64,000 bases of DNA, taken from Pseudonocardia humida (lineage in GTDB: Bacteria; Actinomycetota; Actinomycetes; Mycobacteriales; Pseudonocardiaceae). Position 1 is the first letter of the stretch. Each line of letters begins with the position of its first letter. This document shows, piece after piece, positions 28,544-37,478 of this stretch. The stretch covers positions 1-64,000 of the forward strand of contig NZ_JAGSOV010000019.1 of assembly GCF_023898865.1 (NCBI RefSeq), in the 5' to 3' direction. The translations under genes and the position numbers were made by a program. The notes beneath the pieces are model-generated. The model ran no database searches. It was given only the letters and a program-made list of their open reading frames with translations, and had not been told where the DNA came from.

Positions 28544-28566
28544 ACCACGGCGTCACCGGGCGGTCC
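28544..28566. repeat. 23-bp direct repeat, left copy
   Basis: Identical to 33775-33797. It overlaps the last codons of the FAD oxidase on the minus strand. A different frame here reads GERGDRPVTPW, matching the C-terminus GERQDRPVTPW of the DUF427 protein, so this looks like a copy of that gene's end. Confidence 0.85.
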
Positions 28567-29932
28567 CCACGCTCGCCCGCTGCCGCCCGTGGCGGCTGAA
28601 CCGGAACACGTCGTCCGGGTCCCACCGGCGCCGCAGCTCGACCAGGCGCTGCCAATCGGCCGGTGTGTAGGCGGCCCGCACGCGCGTGGGCGTGGCCCCG
28701 TCGGCGTCGAGGAAGTTGAGGTAGGTGCCGCCGGTCGCGTGCGGGCGCACCGCCGCCGCCAGCCGGGCCAGGAACGAGCGGACCGCCGCGCCGGACTCCG
28801 GCGTCGGGGTCATCCCGATCGCGTTCAGGCTGTACCGCGCCTCGGTGCGCCCCATCGGGCTGAGCTGGGCGGAGGGCCCGAGGAGGGCACCACCCAGCCG
28901 GCGCAGCTCCAGCATCACCAGCGGTGAGTCCGCGCCCAGCTCGACGAGCGCGTCGATCGCCTCCGGGGTCAGGGCCCGGACCAGCTCGCAGTGCCCGACC
29001 GCGGCGAGCGGGTCGACCGGGTCGGAGCTGATCGGGTCGAGGTGCGCGGCCGGCAGCACGCCGAACGTGTCGAGCACCGGCGGGCCGAGGGCCGTGCGCA
29101 GCTCGTCGACGAGCCGCTCCCCCGCCGCGAGGTCGGAGCCGCACCAGCAGCCGCGCACGGCCATCACCAGCCGCCCCCGCAGCGGCGCGGGCACCGCCGG
29201 GAGCGGCGGGAACCGGCGGAACGCCACCGCCGAGGCCATCTCGTCGGGGTGCGGGGCGGCCCAGGCGGCGTAGGCGGCCAGCACCTCGCGGGCGCGCTCG
29301 ACGGGGTAGAAGAGGTTCCCCCCGTGCACCCGCACGACCGGGTGCAGGGCGAACTCCAGCGTCGTGACGATCCCGAGCGCGCCCCCGCCGCCGCGCAGCC
29401 CCCACAGCAGCTCGGGGTGCCGGCGGGCGTCGACGCGGACCAGGTCGCCGTCGGCGGTGACCACGTCGGCCGCGGTGACCCACCCGGACGCCAACCCGTA
29501 CCGCCGGCCCAACCAGCCGAAGCCGCCCCCGCTCGTGTAGCCGACGATGCCGACCCGGGAGCTGGAGCCGGGCAGCCCGACCAGCCCGTGGGCCGCGGCC
29601 ACCGGGGCGAGGTCGGCCCACCTCGTCCCGGCCGCGACGCGCGCGATCCGCGTGCGCGGGTCGACCCGGACGCCGGTCATCCGCGAGGTGTTGACCAGCA
29701 CGCCGCCGTCGCAGGGCACCGACGTGCCGTGCCCGGTGGCCATCACCCCGACGCCGCGGCCCTCCGCCCGGGCCAGCCGCACCGCGGCGACCACGTCGGC
29801 CGGATCCCGCGCCATGACGACCGCGGCGGGCGCCTGGCGCGCGTTGCGGTTCCACGCCGCGCGCCCGGCGTCGTAGCCGTCGTCGCCGGGGCGCAGGAGC
29901 GCGCCGCGCGGGCGGGTGTCGAGCTGGGTCAT
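28553..29932 (-). CDS. FAD-linked oxidase, BBE (berberine-bridge) type
   Basis: 459 residues. The FAD_binding_4 (PCMH) domain spans about 35-205, with GHGTSVPCDGG at the position of the usual covalent-FAD histidine and TSGGGFGWLGRRYGL. The C-terminal BBE segment reads GTYLNFLDADG...RLVELRRRWDPDDVFRFSRH. It oxidises a small alcohol or phenolic substrate with O2; the substrate is unknown. The ATG shares one base with the stop of the upstream NmrA-like gene (TGATG), so they are coupled. Confidence 0.92.
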   Translation of the reverse strand: MTQLDTRPRGALLRPGDDGYDAGRAAWNRNARQAPAAVVMARDPADVVAAVRLARAEGRGVGVMATGHGTSVPCDGGVLVNTSRMTGVRVDPRTRIARVAAGTRWADLAPVAAAHGLVGLPGSSSRVGIVGYTSGGGFGWLGRRYGLASGWVTAADVVTADGDLVRVDARRHPELLWGLRGGGGALGIVTTLEFALHPVVRVHGGNLFYPVERAREVLAAYAAWAAPHPDEMASAVAFRRFPPLPAVPAPLRGRLVMAVRGCWCGSDLAAGERLVDELRTALGPPVLDTFGVLPAAHLDPISSDPVDPLAAVGHCELVRALTPEAIDALVELGADSPLVMLELRRLGGALLGPSAQLSPMGRTEARYSLNAIGMTPTPESGAAVRSFLARLAAAVRPHATGGTYLNFLDADGATPTRVRAAYTPADWQRLVELRRRWDPDDVFRFSRHGRQRASVGTAR

Positions 29933-30804
29933 CACCGGTCCCCGAACGCGGCGGCGTGCTCGCCGAGGAACTGCGCGAGCGAGCGGGGCTCGCGGCCGGT
30001 GAGCACGCGCACGACGTCGCGGACGTCGGCCTGGGTGCCGGCGCGCAGCAGCCCGAACTGGGCCACGACGCCCGCCGCGTACCACTGCGGCGCCCCGGCG
30101 CCGACGAGCTGCCCGAGCGCGGCGTCGTCGGGCACCGGGACGAAGCCGACCGGCCGGTCCAGCAGGGTCGACAGCTGGGCGGCGACCTCGTCGAAGGTCA
30201 CCGCGGCCGGGCCGGTCAGCTCGTAGGCGCGCCCGTCGTGGCCGTCGGTGGTGAGCGCGACGGCGGCCACGGCGGCCACGTCCCGCGGGTCGATCATGGC
30301 GATCTTGGCGCCGGAGCCGGGCAGGAGGATCGCCCCGGCCTGCCGGACGCTGTCGGCGGCGGCGAGCAGGTTGGTCATGGCGAAGGTGGGCTTGAGCAGC
30401 ACGTGCGGTACGCCGGCTGCCAGCAGGTGCCGCTCGACGCGGCCGTGCGCGTCGGCGAAGGCGACCGGCGAGCCGATCCGGGCGTCGAGCGCGGAGAGCT
30501 TCACGATCCGCCCGACGCCCGCCGCCGCCGCGGCGTCGATCATCGCGGTCTCCCACGCGACCTGGTCGGGGTGGTTGGCGCAGGCCAGGTGGACGCGGTG
30601 GACGCCGGGCAGGGCGGCGCGCAGGGACGCCGGGTCGGCGAAGTCGCCCACGGCGAGCTCGACGTCGGGCCCGATGATCCCGGCGGCCCGCTGCGGGTCG
30701 CGGACGAGCGCGCGGACGTCGGTGCCGCGCCTGCGCAGCTCGGCGACGAGGTGGCGGCCGACGGTGCCGGTCGCGCCGGTGACGAGGACGGTGTTCCGGT
30801 TCAT
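29932..30804 (-). CDS. NmrA-like NAD(P)-binding protein
   Basis: 290 residues. Rossmann start VLVTGATGTVGRHLVAELRRRG, VRALVRDPQRA and VGDFADP, with a C-terminal half typical of NmrA/SDR_a5 proteins (IDPRDVAAVAAVALT, YELTGPAAVTFDEVAAQL). Either a reductase or a redox sensor. ATG 30804 is preferred although it lacks a clear ribosome site; GTG 30834 is an alternative. It lies between the large regulator (39-nt gap) and the FAD oxidase (1-nt overlap). Confidence 0.88.
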   Translation of the reverse strand: MNRNTVLVTGATGTVGRHLVAELRRRGTDVRALVRDPQRAAGIIGPDVELAVGDFADPASLRAALPGVHRVHLACANHPDQVAWETAMIDAAAAAGVGRIVKLSALDARIGSPVAFADAHGRVERHLLAAGVPHVLLKPTFAMTNLLAAADSVRQAGAILLPGSGAKIAMIDPRDVAAVAAVALTTDGHDGRAYELTGPAAVTFDEVAAQLSTLLDRPVGFVPVPDDAALGQLVGAGAPQWYAAGVVAQFGLLRAGTQADVRDVVRVLTGREPRSLAQFLGEHAAAFGDR

Positions 30805-30843
30805 GGGGGCAGCGTGCGGACCGGGGCGTTCCACGACCGTTCC

Positions 30844-33756
30844 TCAGTCGTGCGCGGGGAGCGGGCTGCGGCCCGGTTCGCGCACCCGGCCCCAGACCGC
30901 GCCGATGCCGCCCATCGCCCGCAGCTCTTCGGCCGTCGACCGGACCGCGGCGGGATCGCCCGCGGCGAGCTGCGCGGCCAGCAGGACGCGGGCCAGGATC
31001 GCGCGCAGGCCCGGTGCGGCCTGCTCCCCCGCCACCTCCGCGCGGGCCCGGTGGATGGCGGCGAGCCCGGCGGTGGGCTCGCCGTCCAGCACCCGGACGT
31101 GGCCGGCCAGCGCGTCGGCGACCAGCCGCATCTGCGGCGGGGCCTGCGCGGTGGTCGCGGCCAGCGCGGCGGCGTGCCTGCGCAGCTCGGCGGGCTCGTC
31201 GAGGTCGAGCGCGAGCAGTGCGGCGAAGGTCAGCGCGCCGGTGCGGTTGGGCGGGTGCCCGGCCCGCCCGGCCCAGTCCAGGGCGGCGGCGCGGGTGGCG
31301 CGGGCGGCGGCGGGGTCGCCGAGGAACCACAGCGTGCACGCCAGCCGGGCCAGTGCGAGCACCTTCGGGTCCTGGCCGAACCGGACCAGGTGCGCGCGCC
31401 GGTCCTCCGGCCGGTAGCGGGCCACGGCCAGCTCGAACCAGCGGCGCGCCGCCGGGAAGTCGGCCTGCCAGAACGCGGCGACCCCGAGCACGTAGCCGGC
31501 CTCGGACACCTCGACGTCGTCGGGCTCGGCGGCGGCGCGCAGCCGCTCGGCGTGCCGGGCGGCCTCGGCGAAGTCCGAGCGGGCCATCGCGCGCAGCGCC
31601 AGCGAGCGCAGCAGCACCGGCGCGGGCGGCGCACCGGTGCTCGCCAGCAGCTCCAGGTGCCGCTCGTGGGTCGCGGCCAGCGCCGCCGAGGAGTACCCGC
31701 CGACCAGGACCAGCGGGGCGAGCAGCGCGGTGCGCACGGCCAGCTCGGTGGTGTCGCGGTCCGGACCGGGCGGCAGCCCGCCCAGCAGCTCCAGCGCCCG
31801 CTGCAGGTGGCGCACGGCGTCGGCGTTCGCGTGCAGCAGCACCGCGTCGGCGGCCGCCCGCCGGTGCGCCTCGACGGCCGCGCCGGGCGGGCCGCCCCGG
31901 TCGCGGTGCTCGGCGACCCGCGCCGCCGGGGCCCCGGCGGCCTGCAGCGCGTCCGCGGCCCGCCGGTGCAGCTGCCGGCGCCGGGCCGGGGCGATCCGCA
32001 GGTCGGCGACCTCGCGGAGGTACCCGTGGACGAAGTCGTAGCCCTCGCCGCGCTCGCGCACGATGCGCCGCCGCCACAGCTCGTCCAGGCCGCGGACGAG
32101 CACGTCCTCCTCGACGCCCGCGACACGGGCCAGCAGGTCGGCGTCGAACTCGCGGCCCAGCACCGCCGCCGCCCCGACCAGCCCGGCGGCCGGATCGCGC
32201 AGCCCGGCCAGCCGGGCCGTGATGAGCGCCCGCAGCCGGGGCGGTGGGCCGGCGGCCCGCCCGGCCCGCACCGCCTCCACCACGAACAGCGGGTTGCCGC
32301 CGGTCGCCAGGTGCAGCCGGCGCAGGTCCGGCTCGGACATGTCGGCACCGGACAGCCGCCGCGCCAGCGCGGCCGTCTCGGGCAGGGCGAGCGGCCCCAG
32401 CTCGATCTCCACGAGGCGGTCGCCCGCAGTGGCCGCGGCGACCAGCTCGACCAGCGGGTGGTCGGGCGGGCACTCCTCCCGCCGCGCCGTGGCCAGCACC
32501 AGCAGCCGGGCGTCGGCCCGGGTCCGCAGCAGGTAGTGCACCAGCCGGCAGGTCTGCCGGTCGCCGTGGTGCAGGTCGTCGACCAGCAGCAGGAGCGGGC
32601 GGGCGACGGCGCGCACCGCGTCGGCCACGGCCTCGAACAGCCTGCGCTGCTGCTCGGCCTCGGGCAGCGGCTCGGGCGCCGGGACGTCGGGGCGCTCGTC
32701 GCGGATCTCGGGCAGCAGCCGGGCCAGCTCGGCGAGCCGGGCCACCGGGAGCCCGCGCAGCGGGGCGCGCAGGGCGTCCGAGCGCAGCCAGTCGACGACC
32801 GGCACGTACGCCGGCGCCCCCTCGCCCGGGTGGCAGCGGGCCTCGGCGCCGACCGCGCCGCGCCGCGCGCACCAGTCGCGGAACTCCTCGGCCAGCCGGG
32901 TCTTGCCCGCGCCCGGCTCGCCCCCGACCAGCACCAGCCGCGCCCGCCCCGCCGCGGCCGACCGCCAGGCCCGCACGGCCGTCACCCGCTCGGTGAACCG
33001 CCCGACCAGCGGCGGCCTCCCGGGCTGCGGCGGCGGTGCGCCCGGCTCCGGCGGCAGCAGGGCCTCGTAGGCGGCCCTGGTCGCCGTGGACACGGCCACG
33101 CCCAGCTCGCGGTCGAGCGCGGACACGCAGGCGTGGTACGCGCGCAGCGCCCGTCCGCGCTCCCCGCGGGCCGCGTGGCAGCGCATGAGCAGCCGGTAGG
33201 CGGGCTCGCGCACCGGATCGGCGCGCAGCAGCCGCTCGGCGTGCCCGACGGCGGAGTCCAGGTCGCCCGCCTCCTCGGCCAGCGCGCCCAGCTCGGCCAG
33301 CGCGTCGAGCCACCGGCGGCGCAGCCGGTCGCGCTCGTCGCGCAGCCACTCGTCGTCGTGGGACTCCAGCAGGTCGCCGCGGTGCAGCGCGACGGCCGCG
33401 GCCAGCGCCGGGCCGCGGTCGGGGCCGGTGGTCGCGAGCAGCTCCTCGAACTCCACGACGTCGACGCGGTCGGCCGGGTCGGGTCGCCAGCCGACGGCCT
33501 GCGCGGTGATGTCCAACCGACCGGCCAGCCCGGGTGCGCGCTTGCGGAGGGTGTGCAGCAGGTGGCGCAGGTTGGTGCGGGCCTGGGCCTCGCTCGACTC
33601 CGGCCACAGCAGCGCGGCCAGCCGCCCGCGCTGCTGCAGCCCGGGGCGCAGCAGCAGGTGGGCCAGCAGCGACTCGGCGCGCGCCGAGTCGAGAGCGAGA
33701 ACCCGGCCGCCCAGCTCCAGCCCGAACCCGCCGAGCAGCCGGGCCCTGGCGCTCAC
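30844..33756 (-). CDS. BTAD/AAA SARP-like transcriptional regulator
   Basis: 970 residues. The N-terminal winged-helix-like region (LLGGFGLELGGRVLALDSARAESLLAHLLLRPG) and BTAD domain (about 97-240) are followed by an AAA/NACHT-type ATPase with GEPGAGKT at about 277-284 and LLLLVDDLHHGD. The C-terminus is TPR-like helical repeats. Such large SARP/LAL-type proteins activate neighbouring pathways. The GTG at 33756 is 13 nt downstream of the DUF427 stop, and the NmrA/FAD-oxidase genes follow in the same direction, making them likely targets. Confidence 0.9.
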   Translation of the reverse strand: MSARARLLGGFGLELGGRVLALDSARAESLLAHLLLRPGLQQRGRLAALLWPESSEAQARTNLRHLLHTLRKRAPGLAGRLDITAQAVGWRPDPADRVDVVEFEELLATTGPDRGPALAAAVALHRGDLLESHDDEWLRDERDRLRRRWLDALAELGALAEEAGDLDSAVGHAERLLRADPVREPAYRLLMRCHAARGERGRALRAYHACVSALDRELGVAVSTATRAAYEALLPPEPGAPPPQPGRPPLVGRFTERVTAVRAWRSAAAGRARLVLVGGEPGAGKTRLAEEFRDWCARRGAVGAEARCHPGEGAPAYVPVVDWLRSDALRAPLRGLPVARLAELARLLPEIRDERPDVPAPEPLPEAEQQRRLFEAVADAVRAVARPLLLLVDDLHHGDRQTCRLVHYLLRTRADARLLVLATARREECPPDHPLVELVAAATAGDRLVEIELGPLALPETAALARRLSGADMSEPDLRRLHLATGGNPLFVVEAVRAGRAAGPPPRLRALITARLAGLRDPAAGLVGAAAVLGREFDADLLARVAGVEEDVLVRGLDELWRRRIVRERGEGYDFVHGYLREVADLRIAPARRRQLHRRAADALQAAGAPAARVAEHRDRGGPPGAAVEAHRRAAADAVLLHANADAVRHLQRALELLGGLPPGPDRDTTELAVRTALLAPLVLVGGYSSAALAATHERHLELLASTGAPPAPVLLRSLALRAMARSDFAEAARHAERLRAAAEPDDVEVSEAGYVLGVAAFWQADFPAARRWFELAVARYRPEDRRAHLVRFGQDPKVLALARLACTLWFLGDPAAARATRAAALDWAGRAGHPPNRTGALTFAALLALDLDEPAELRRHAAALAATTAQAPPQMRLVADALAGHVRVLDGEPTAGLAAIHRARAEVAGEQAAPGLRAILARVLLAAQLAAGDPAAVRSTAEELRAMGGIGAVWGRVREPGRSPLPAHD

Positions 33757-33769
33757 CCCCGCTGCCCGG

Positions 33770-34600
33770 TCACGACCACGGCGTCACCGGGCGGTCCTGG
33801 CGCTCGCCGTCGAGCACGACGTCGAGGCGCTCGGTGTAGAAGCAGACCAGGTCGCGGACCCGGGAGCTCTCCGGCAGCGGATCGGGGTAGCTCCACGCCA
33901 GGTCGGCCCGCTCGCGGCCGTCCACGACCGGGGAGAAGTAGACCGCCTCGCCCTTGTAGGGGCAGCCGGTGCGGGTGGCGCTCGGCACCAGCTCCACCCG
34001 CACGTCCGCCACGGGCAGGTAGTAGCGCACCGGCAGCAGGGTCTCGAACAGCAGCGTCGGGTGCGCCGACTCGGCCAGCACGTGCCCGTCCAGCTCCACC
34101 CGGACCGGCCGCGACCCGGCCAGCACCTCGATGCGGTGGAAGGGGTCCTTCGGGTGCACCGCGACCGGCTCGTCCTCCTCCAGCCAGTCGAAGGCGCCGA
34201 ACTCGACCGCCACGTAGCCCGCCAGCTGGGGATCGTCGAGCTGGTAGGCGGCCTGGTGCAGCACCGTCCCGTCCAGCTCGACGTCGAGCGGACGCCCCTC
34301 CGCCGTGTGCACGGCGAACGGGACACCGGGCAGCAGGCGCAGCTCGGACAGCGCGGGCATGCGCACGCCGACGTCGTCGGGGACGGGCAGCGCCGGCCCG
34401 CCGGGCCGCAGATCGGCGCGGACGTCGGCGGCCGGCACGGCGTAGACCGGCAGGATCCGCCGCGGCTCCCACAGCAGCACCCCGCGCGTGGTGTCGACGA
34501 CGGTGGTGCCGTTCCACCTCGCCCGCAGGCGGCGGCCCAGCGGCTCGTGCCGCAGTTCGCCGTAGCCGGCGGTCAGCAGGTCCCGTGCGCGGGTGCTCAT
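33770..34600 (-). CDS. Tandem DUF427 protein
   Basis: 276 residues with two DUF427 domains. The first is about 25-125 (RWNGTTVVDTTRGVLLWEPRRILPVYAVP); the second is about 165-265 (VRVELDGHVLAESAHPTLLFETLLPVRYYLP, TGCPYKGEAVYFSPVVDG, LAWSYPDPLP, VCFYTERLDVVLDGE). The family is of unknown function and cytoplasmic. Start ATG 34600. It begins the minus-strand unit DUF427, BTAD regulator, NmrA-like, FAD oxidase. Its 3' end is the right copy of the 23-bp direct repeat. Confidence 0.92.
   Translation of the reverse strand: MSTRARDLLTAGYGELRHEPLGRRLRARWNGTTVVDTTRGVLLWEPRRILPVYAVPAADVRADLRPGGPALPVPDDVGVRMPALSELRLLPGVPFAVHTAEGRPLDVELDGTVLHQAAYQLDDPQLAGYVAVEFGAFDWLEEDEPVAVHPKDPFHRIEVLAGSRPVRVELDGHVLAESAHPTLLFETLLPVRYYLPVADVRVELVPSATRTGCPYKGEAVYFSPVVDGRERADLAWSYPDPLPESSRVRDLVCFYTERLDVVLDGERQDRPVTPWS
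33775..33797. repeat. 23-bp direct repeat, right copy
   Basis: Identical to 28544-28566, within the 3' end of the DUF427 gene. A further GCTCGCC match follows three mismatches beyond the repeat. The two copies bracket a 5.2-kb three-gene segment. Confidence 0.85.
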
Positions 34601-34735
34601 GGCGCACCAGCATCCTCCGAGCCGCGGCGCCCGTCAGCTCCTCCCCGCGCGCGACGGGGAATTCCCGGCAGCCCTGCCGTCGTCGCACCGGACGGTTACC
34701 GTGCCCGCAAACCGGCAGGAAGGTGAAGGTCCGCA

Positions 34736-36427
34736 GTGCAGACCCAGACAGTGCAGAACCCGATGGAGAACACCACGTGGTGGCGCAGCGCCGTGGTCTA
34801 CCAGGTCTACATCCGCAGCTTCGCCGACGGCGACGGCGACGGGCTCGGTGACGTCGCCGGCATCCGCGCCCGCCTGCCGCACATCGCCGGCCTCGGCGTC
34901 GACGCCGTGTGGATCAACCCGTGGTACCCGTCGCCGATGGCCGACGCCGGCTACGACGTCAGCGACTACCGCGACGTCGAGCCCCGTTTCGGCACGCTGG
35001 CCGAGGCCGAGGCGCTGATCGCCGAGGCGCACGGGCACGGGCTGCGGGTGCTGCTCGACATCGTGCCCAACCACACCTCCGACGAGCACGAGTGGTTCCA
35101 GGAGGCGCTCGCGGCCGGCCCGGGGTCGCCGGCGCGGGAGCGCTACCTGTTCCGGCCCGGCCGCGGCGACGACGGCGAGCTGCCCCCCAACGACTGGCGC
35201 TCGATGTTCGGCGGCCCGGCGTGGACCCGCGCCACCGACCCGGACGGCACCCCCGGCGAGTGGTACCTGCACCTGTTCGACACCAAGCAGCCCGACGTCA
35301 ACTGGGAGCACCCCGACGTCCGCGCCGACTTCCTGCAGACCCTGCGGTTCTGGTTCGACCGCGGCGTCGACGGCTTCCGCATCGACGTGGCCAACTCCCT
35401 GATCAAGCAGCCGGGCCTGCCCGACATCGGCGACCTCGTCTACCCGCCGCCGCAGGTCGAGGTCGACGGCGAGCTGGTCCGCGCGCCCTACACCCCGCAC
35501 CCGCACTGGGACCGCGACGAGGTCCACGAGGTCTACCGCGAGTGGCGCGAGCTGGCCGACTCCTACGACCCGCCGCGGGTGTTCGTCGCCGAGGCCTGGG
35601 TCGACCACCCCGACCGGCTCTCGCGCTACGTGCGCCGCGACGAGCTGCACACCGCGTTCAACTTCAACTACCTGGTCACCCCGTGGCGGGGCCCGGAGAT
35701 GCGCAAGTCCATCTCCGAGACCATCGCCGAGCACGCCGCGGTGGGCGCGCCCCCGACGTGGGTGCTGTCCAACCACGACGTCTCCCGCCACCCGTCGCGC
35801 TACGCCCGGGTCGACCAGACCGCCCCCACCCGCCACCTCGACCCCCGCGACACCGGGGTCGACCACGCGCTGGGCCTGCGCCGGGCGCGCGCGGCCGCCC
35901 TGCTGACGCTGGCCCTGCCCGGCGGCGCGTACGTCTACCAGGGCGAGGAGCTGGGCCTGCCGGAGGTGGAGGACCTGCCGGAGGACGTCCTGCAGGACCC
36001 GACGTGGGAGCGCTCCGGGCGCACCGAGCGCGGCCGCGACGGCTGCCGCGTCCCCATCCCGTGGTCGGGCGACACGCCGCCCTACGGCTTCGGCCCGGGT
36101 TCGACGACCTGGCTGCCCCAGCCCGCCGACTGGGGCCCGCTGACCGTCGAGGCGCAGGCGGGCGACCCGTCGTCGGTGCTGGAGCTGTACCGCGCCGCCC
36201 TGCGGCTGCGCCGGGAGCACCCGGCCCTCGGCGACGGGACGCTGCGCTTCCGCGACGACTTCGACGCCGACGTCGTCGCGTTCGACCGCGAGCCGGGCTT
36301 CACCTGCGTGGTGAACATGGGCCCGAACGCGGTGCGGGTGCCCGCGGGAGAGGTCCTGCTCTCCAGCATCGACCTCCCCGACGACGGCACGCTGCCCTCC
36401 GACGCCGCCGTCTGGCTGTCCCGCTAG
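34736..36427 (+). CDS. GH13 alpha-glucosidase (oligo-1,6-glucosidase-like)
   Basis: 563 residues; (beta/alpha)8 amylase-family enzyme acting on alpha-glucosides. Conserved regions: WWRSAVVYQVYIRSFADGDGDG, DIVPNHTSDEHEWF, nucleophile Asp217 in DGFRIDVAN, acid/base Glu286 in VAEAW and Asp348 in SNHD. A C-terminal beta domain follows. GTG 34736 is preceded by AGGTGAAGG; ATG 34763 is a second option. Cytoplasmic, no signal peptide, so it probably acts on imported or stored oligosaccharides. Followed by a family-A repeat cluster. Confidence 0.95.
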   Translation: MQTQTVQNPMENTTWWRSAVVYQVYIRSFADGDGDGLGDVAGIRARLPHIAGLGVDAVWINPWYPSPMADAGYDVSDYRDVEPRFGTLAEAEALIAEAHGHGLRVLLDIVPNHTSDEHEWFQEALAAGPGSPARERYLFRPGRGDDGELPPNDWRSMFGGPAWTRATDPDGTPGEWYLHLFDTKQPDVNWEHPDVRADFLQTLRFWFDRGVDGFRIDVANSLIKQPGLPDIGDLVYPPPQVEVDGELVRAPYTPHPHWDRDEVHEVYREWRELADSYDPPRVFVAEAWVDHPDRLSRYVRRDELHTAFNFNYLVTPWRGPEMRKSISETIAEHAAVGAPPTWVLSNHDVSRHPSRYARVDQTAPTRHLDPRDTGVDHALGLRRARAAALLTLALPGGAYVYQGEELGLPEVEDLPEDVLQDPTWERSGRTERGRDGCRVPIPWSGDTPPYGFGPGSTTWLPQPADWGPLTVEAQAGDPSSVLELYRAALRLRREHPALGDGTLRFRDDFDADVVAFDREPGFTCVVNMGPNAVRVPAGEVLLSSIDLPDDGTLPSDAAVWLSR

Positions 36428-36450
36428 GAGCCGCTCACCGTCCTCCCAGG

Positions 36451-36536
36451 TTCAGGAAGGCCACCTTCAGGTCCTGTGCGGACAGGAAGGCCACCTTCCT
36501 GAACCCCGGGGTTCAGGAAGGTGGCCTTCCTGAACC
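36451..36536. repeat. Three-unit family-A repeat cluster
   Basis: Two same-strand cores GGAAGGCCACC begin at 36455 and 36485 (30-bp spacing). An inverted core GGTGGCCTTCC follows at 36520-36530, so the outer units can fold into a long stem. It lies after the glucosidase gene and immediately before the next gene's promoter. Confidence 0.85.
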
Positions 36537-36546
36537 CGAGCGCCGG

Positions 36547-36552
36547 TAGCGT
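36547..36552 (+). promoter_or_regulatory. -10 box TAGCGT for a leaderless gene
   Basis: TAGCGT ends six bases before ATG 36559; the -35 zone falls within the family-A repeat. Confidence 0.4.
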
Positions 36553-36558
36553 GGCGCC

Positions 36559-36873
36559 ATGGGCTCCCGGCTCCGTTCCTTCCTGGGCGGCGTGCTCGTC
36601 GGCAACAGCGCACCGCACCTGGCCACCGCGGTCACCCGCCACCGCCACCTCACCCCGCTCGCCGGCCGCGATTCCGGACCGGCGGTCAACGGGCTGTGGG
36701 GCGGGATCAACCTGCTGGGCGGGCTGCTCCTGCTCTCCCCGGACAACCACCGCGAGCCCGGCCGCTGGGACCGCGACCTGCTCGCGTTCGAGGCCGGGGT
36801 GCTGACGATGGCCGTGTGGATGGTCGGCAGCGAACGCGTGCTGGGCACCAACACCCGCCGCGAACCGTCGTGA
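36559..36873 (+). CDS. Small membrane protein, unknown function
   Basis: 104 residues with hydrophobic segments near 42-60 (GLWGGINLLGGLLLLS) and 78-94 (FEAGVLTMAVWMVGSERV). N-terminal NSAPHLATAVTRHRHLTPL suggests a small conserved actinobacterial membrane protein I cannot name. Probably leaderless. Ends at a convergent hairpin. Confidence 0.75.
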   Translation: MGSRLRSFLGGVLVGNSAPHLATAVTRHRHLTPLAGRDSGPAVNGLWGGINLLGGLLLLSPDNHREPGRWDRDLLAFEAGVLTMAVWMVGSERVLGTNTRREPS

Positions 36874-36901
36874 GCGGGGTCCACGCCCGTGTGGACCCCG
36901 C
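36874..36901. terminator. Convergent terminator hairpin
   Basis: GCGGGGTCCAC (36874-36884) and GTGGACCCCGC (36891-36901) form a perfect 11-bp stem with a 6-nt loop between convergent genes. Confidence 0.8.
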
Positions 36902-36912
36902 CCAGCCCTGAC

Positions 36913-37326
36913 TCATGCCATGGCGGGTTCGGCGGCCTTCGGGTCCGGGCCGTAGGCGTTCTCGCCGCGCTGCCCCTCCAGCGCCCAGAACACGATCAGC
37001 ACGACCACCCCGGCCAGCGGCACGAGCACGATGAGCAGCCACCACGCCGACCGCCCGGTGTCGTGCAGCCTGCGGACCTCGACCGCCAGGCTCGGCACCA
37101 GCAGGACCAGCCCCACGACGACGGCGATGATCCCGGGCGAGTAGGTGAAGCCGGCGTAGCCCGGCGCGGTGACGGTGGTGTAGCCGCCGAACCCCAGCGC
37201 GGCGTCCACCGCCGAGGCGATCGCGCCGAGCACGACGTTGACCGCCAGGAACGGCCAGAGCTCGCGGCGCCGCGACCGTCCGCTGAAATCGGTGAAGCGC
37301 CGCAAGGTCTGCAGGTACCAGCCCAT
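36913..37326 (-). CDS. DUF805 membrane protein
   Basis: 137 residues. The N-terminal FTDFSGRSRRRELWPFLAVNVVLGAI and the later VEVRRLHDTGRSAWWLLIVLVPLAGVVVLIVFWALEGQRGENAYGP are diagnostic of DUF805, with about four membrane helices. Function is unknown. The ATG at 37326 matches the family start. About 150 bp upstream hold no gene. Confidence 0.93.
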   Translation of the reverse strand: MGWYLQTLRRFTDFSGRSRRRELWPFLAVNVVLGAIASAVDAALGFGGYTTVTAPGYAGFTYSPGIIAVVVGLVLLVPSLAVEVRRLHDTGRSAWWLLIVLVPLAGVVVLIVFWALEGQRGENAYGPDPKAAEPAMA

Positions 37327-37478
37327 TCCATCTACCCCCTGAAGTCCACAGTCGAGTGATCGCCGGGATCGTGGCAGTGCCGTTTCCGGTGCGCAGCGCG
37401 GAACGGGGAGATACAACGTGCGGATGATTCCGCTGCGCTTTCGGCGGTACGCCGCTGCGTCGATCGTCTGCGCCGCCG

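Noticed and set aside
28553..33607. Single 1684-residue protein spanning oxidase, NmrA and regulator
   Set aside because: The long open frame is a high-GC artefact; its upstream parts are low-complexity Arg/Ala/Pro shadow translation of the true genes in other frames.
28544..33797. Integrative element with att sites
   Set aside because: The flanking repeats fit, but there is no integrase, excisionase or transfer gene, so only the repeat-bounded module is reported.
30844..34600. Biosynthetic gene cluster around the SARP-like regulator
   Set aside because: No polyketide, peptide, terpene or other core synthase is present nearby.
29956..34851. 1631-residue plus-strand open frame
   Set aside because: Composition is Gly/Arg/Val-rich shadow sequence opposite well-defined minus-strand genes; no domain is recognisable.
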